Below, in pieces: positions 61,847 through 64,000 of a stretch of 64,000 nt of DNA. Source of the stretch: UBA9300 sp032260385. Its GTDB lineage: Bacteria > Bacteroidota > Bacteroidia > Bacteroidales > VadinHA17. The stretch spans positions 21,335-85,334 of the forward strand of contig JAVVEL010000009.1 of NCBI GenBank assembly GCA_032260385.1, given 5' to 3'. The notes beneath the pieces were generated by a model. It was not told the origin of the DNA, ran no database searches, and worked only from the letters and a program-made list of their open reading frames with translations. The translations under genes and the position numbers were made by a program. Position 1 is the stretch's first letter; every line of letters begins with the position of its first letter.

Positions 61847-64000
61847 ATGGGCAAAATTAAGAAAATATATAAAATACCGCTTTTTACTTTATTGCTTATA
61901 ATAATCCTTCTCGCCATTGGGTTTGTAAGCTTACGAAGTCCGTCAGTACAAACCTGGCTTTTTGAAAAATTGTCGTCCAGATTCTCGAAGAATAATGAAA
62001 TAGAGCTTTCCGCGGGTGGAATAAGATTCACTTTCTTCAATAAGATAGAAGTGTCAGATCTCCTGTTAAAAGATAATACTGCCGATACAATGTTCTACGC
62101 CCCTAAACTTAAAGCAGGTATAAGAAAAATAAAGCCAAAGGAAGGACTTATAAGCCTGGGAAAAATTGAGCTGAATAAGCCTGTAATAAAATTCCAACCT
62201 GATACCAATAATGTCTTGAACCTTACCCATATTATGCAGCTTCTGGCAAAGAAAGATACTTTAAAAAAAGATTATAATATTCTTATCAGCAAGGTAGGCA
62301 TTAGCAACGGAAGGCTAAGCTACAGGTCAGGATCCAGGCCGGATACGGCTGATATTTTTGACGTGCATAATTTTTCGCTCTCCGGAATCAATCTTACCCT
62401 GGATGATCTGAGTAAAAACGGTAAAGATCTGGCTGCAAGAATATCTGACCTGTCCTTCCTTTCAGGAAGCGGATTTGAATTAAAGAGCTTTTTTACGGAT
62501 GTGCAAATAGAAGAAGACAAATTCCACTTAATTGACCCTGCTATAAGGACTGCTAACAGCTTCATCAGTTCTGAAGTAATTGGCCTTGACATAGTAAGGG
62601 GTGGCAATGATTTTAAGTTTACCCGTGATGCTAATCTCGAGGTAAGCCTGCAGAGTTCAACCATTTCATTAAGCGACCTGGCATATTTTGTCAGGCCTCT
62701 GAAGGGAATGGACAAGGGTATAATACTCTCGGGAAAGATAAACGGGCCGGTGGAAGAAATCAAAGGACGAGACATTATCATGTCATATTCAGACAGCACA
62801 ACGCTAGTCTGTGATTTTGACCTTTCAGGCTTGCCGGATATAGATAATACCTTTATGTTCATTCGTGTAGGTACCTTCACAAGCACCACACATGAGGTGG
62901 CTAATCTTGAGCTCCCGGGAACCGGAAAGATTACGTTGGGAGATGAGTTCATGAGGCTCGGGGCAATATCTTTCAGTGGTAACTTCACAGGTTTTCTTCA
63001 GGATTTTGTAACATACGGTACAATCACTACGGAACTCGGATCACTGTCCACCGATATATTATTCCGGCCTGACACCTCCGATACTTTCTATTACAGGGGC
63101 ACACTGCAGGCTGAATCTATAAGACTCGGAAAAATCTTAAACCGTGAAGATATACTTGGCCCCCTTTCAGCCAGTCTTGAGGTAGATGGAATATCAAGAT
63201 CATTCAAGAACTTCAGGGCTGAAATAGATGCCACTGTCACTAACCTTGAATTTAAAGAGTACACATACCGGGACATTGAGATCAGCGGCCTTGTGACTGA
63301 AAAAATATGGGACGGCAAGGTTAGTTCAAACACTGAAGACCTTAAAATGGACTTGCTGGGCCGATTTGATTTTACCGGTGCCTTACCGGAAGTGGATTTC
63401 AGTCTGAACCTTCTTAACGCTGACCTGTATGAGCTCAACCTGGACCGCGCTGACAGCCTTTCAAAACTTTCGATGTTGCTAACGGCAAATTTTACAGGTA
63501 ATGCCATTGATAATTTAAGCGGCGATATACGGCTCTTAAATTCAAAGCTCAAGCGAAACGGTGATGAATTTGATCTTTTTGATTGTAGTATAAGTGCTTT
63601 TATTATTGACAGCACAAAAATGGGAATCGACCTGAGAACAGACTATATTGATGCTGATATCAGGGGTAAATACGATCTTACCACCATTGTGCCGGATATT
63701 AAGATAACAGCAGCATCCCTTTTCCCCTCGGTGATAAATCCCGGGGAGGGGGATTTATCAGGAAAAAATAATTTCGGCTATGAAATAAGTTTTAAAAATA
63801 CTGACCGGATAAACGAATTTTTTCAAACAGGGTTTATGCTTGCACCCGGTTTTCAGGCCAGGGGATGGATTAATCCGGGAAGCATGATCAGCCTGGCAGC
63901 CTCAGGAGATTATGCCATTTATACCAGCAGCAGTATGGCAAGACCTGAAATCAATCTTATTATTGAAGATACCACAATGGTCTTTGATATAAACAGTGAT
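61847..64000 (+). CDS. TamB-like translocation and assembly module protein (N-terminal part, runs off the window)
   Basis: ATG at 61847 opens a frame with no stop through the last base, giving 718 codons. The N-terminus has one TM anchor (PLFTLLLIIILLAIGFVSL, about 11-29), then long AsmA/TamB-type beta repeats: FNKIEVSDLLLKDNTADT, SNGRLSYRSGS, LSLSDLAYFVRPL-like strands and repeated SG/TG blocks. Such proteins bridge inner and outer membranes and aid outer-membrane assembly or phospholipid transport. The conserved C-terminal DUF490 domain would lie beyond the window. Divergent from tsaD across a 62-base gap. Confidence 0.85.
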   Translation, partial: MGKIKKIYKIPLFTLLLIIILLAIGFVSLRSPSVQTWLFEKLSSRFSKNNEIELSAGGIRFTFFNKIEVSDLLLKDNTADTMFYAPKLKAGIRKIKPKEGLISLGKIELNKPVIKFQPDTNNVLNLTHIMQLLAKKDTLKKDYNILISKVGISNGRLSYRSGSRPDTADIFDVHNFSLSGINLTLDDLSKNGKDLAARISDLSFLSGSGFELKSFFTDVQIEEDKFHLIDPAIRTANSFISSEVIGLDIVRGGNDFKFTRDANLEVSLQSSTISLSDLAYFVRPLKGMDKGIILSGKINGPVEEIKGRDIIMSYSDSTTLVCDFDLSGLPDIDNTFMFIRVGTFTSTTHEVANLELPGTGKITLGDEFMRLGAISFSGNFTGFLQDFVTYGTITTELGSLSTDILFRPDTSDTFYYRGTLQAESIRLGKILNREDILGPLSASLEVDGISRSFKNFRAEIDATVTNLEFKEYTYRDIEISGLVTEKIWDGKVSSNTEDLKMDLLGRFDFTGALPEVDFSLNLLNADLYELNLDRADSLSKLSMLLTANFTGNAIDNLSGDIRLLNSKLKRNGDEFDLFDCSISAFIIDSTKMGIDLRTDYIDADIRGKYDLTTIVPDIKITAASLFPSVINPGEGDLSGKNNFGYEISFKNTDRINEFFQTGFMLAPGFQARGWINPGSMISLAASGDYAIYTSSSMARPEINLIIEDTTMVFDINSD

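Noticed and set aside
62320..63615. Two long minus-strand frames (222 and 174 codons)
   Set aside because: They lie entirely inside the TamB-like gene on the plus strand and encode serine/leucine-rich low-complexity sequence with no family motif. The plus frame is open, has an anchor segment and TamB-like repeats.
1..64000. CRISPR array, prophage, insertion sequence or retron
   Set aside because: No regularly spaced repeats, transposase, integrase, reverse transcriptase or Cas-like motif was found. Apart from the 86-codon orphan frame at 20229-20489, no stretch looks mobile.
1..64000. tRNA, rRNA or riboswitch
   Set aside because: I saw no tRNA cloverleaf with the TTCRA arm, no rRNA signature, and no cobalamin, TPP or similar riboswitch core near the relevant genes, including the adenosyltransferase at 41759-42301. 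A covariance-model scan would settle this.

Overview
The window is one contiguous chromosome segment from a member of the Bacteroidota, probably an anaerobic or facultative relative of the Bacteroidales/Marinilabiliales. Three things point there. Several promoter-like sites match the Bacteroidota consensus (TTTG or TTG, 17-21 bases, TAnnTTTG), most cleanly upstream of the OsmC gene. Many secreted proteins carry Bacteroidota-style lipoprotein or short signal peptides. Several families are typical of the phylum: OstA-like protein, DUF5063, the 73-residue DUF2795 protein, SiaC/DUF1987, and an rseC-rnfBCDGEA operon. The sequence is moderately AT-rich and densely coding. I see no rRNA, tRNA, CRISPR array, prophage or transposase. 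It reads as core genome with a few lineage-specific insertions, not as a defence or mobile island.

Layout. 1-7.2 kb: trmD, ornithine aminotransferase, an M28-PDZ lipoprotein peptidase, a membrane protein, then an ECF sigma factor / membrane protein (possible anti-sigma) / DUF4097-like operon. 7.2-18.9 kb: a lipoprotein isoaspartyl peptidase, mutS2 (minus), then four plus-strand genes: a second M28 peptidase, a purple-acid-phosphatase-like enzyme, a tricorn protease homologue and an EamA transporter. 18.9-25 kb: OsmC, a guanylate-kinase-like protein, an unexplained 416-base gap, a MORN-type small protein, MscS channel, nitrilase-family amidohydrolase and a class A PBP. 25-34 kb (all minus): an S9 oligopeptidase, then an operon DUF5063 - DEDDy exonuclease - RlmI-type methyltransferase - Tex, and recQ. 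34-41.5 kb: guaB, then a tightly packed envelope-biogenesis operon of a double-PpiC protein, a lipoprotein, a SurA-like chaperone and an OstA-like protein. 41.5-46 kb: DUF2795, cob(I)alamin adenosyltransferase, LolD/MacB-type ATPase, methyltransferase, recG. 46-51.6 kb: complete Rnf complex headed by an RseC-like gene. 51.6-56 kb (minus): a very large multi-cofactor flavoprotein and a ZIP metal transporter. 56-64 kb: a membrane J-domain protein, hotdog thioesterase, serpin lipoprotein, ADP-ribose/CDP-alcohol-type phosphoesterase, SiaC-like protein, PanE-like reductase, tsaD, and the N-terminal 718 codons of a TamB-like protein that runs off the end.

How it fits together. Themes are protein turnover in the envelope (two M28, tricorn, S9, isoaspartyl peptidase, serpin as inhibitor), outer-membrane biogenesis (SurA/PpiC/OstA-like, TamB-like, PBP1A), translation and genome upkeep (TrmD, TsaD, RlmI, Tex, MutS2, RecQ, RecG), and redox energy conservation (Rnf). 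The most unusual gene is the flavoprotein at 51642-54875. It fuses, in one chain, the equivalents of the three HcnABC/proline-dehydrogenase-type subunits plus a two-cluster ferredoxin, and lies tail-to-tail with rnfA. Its substrate cannot be read from the sequence.
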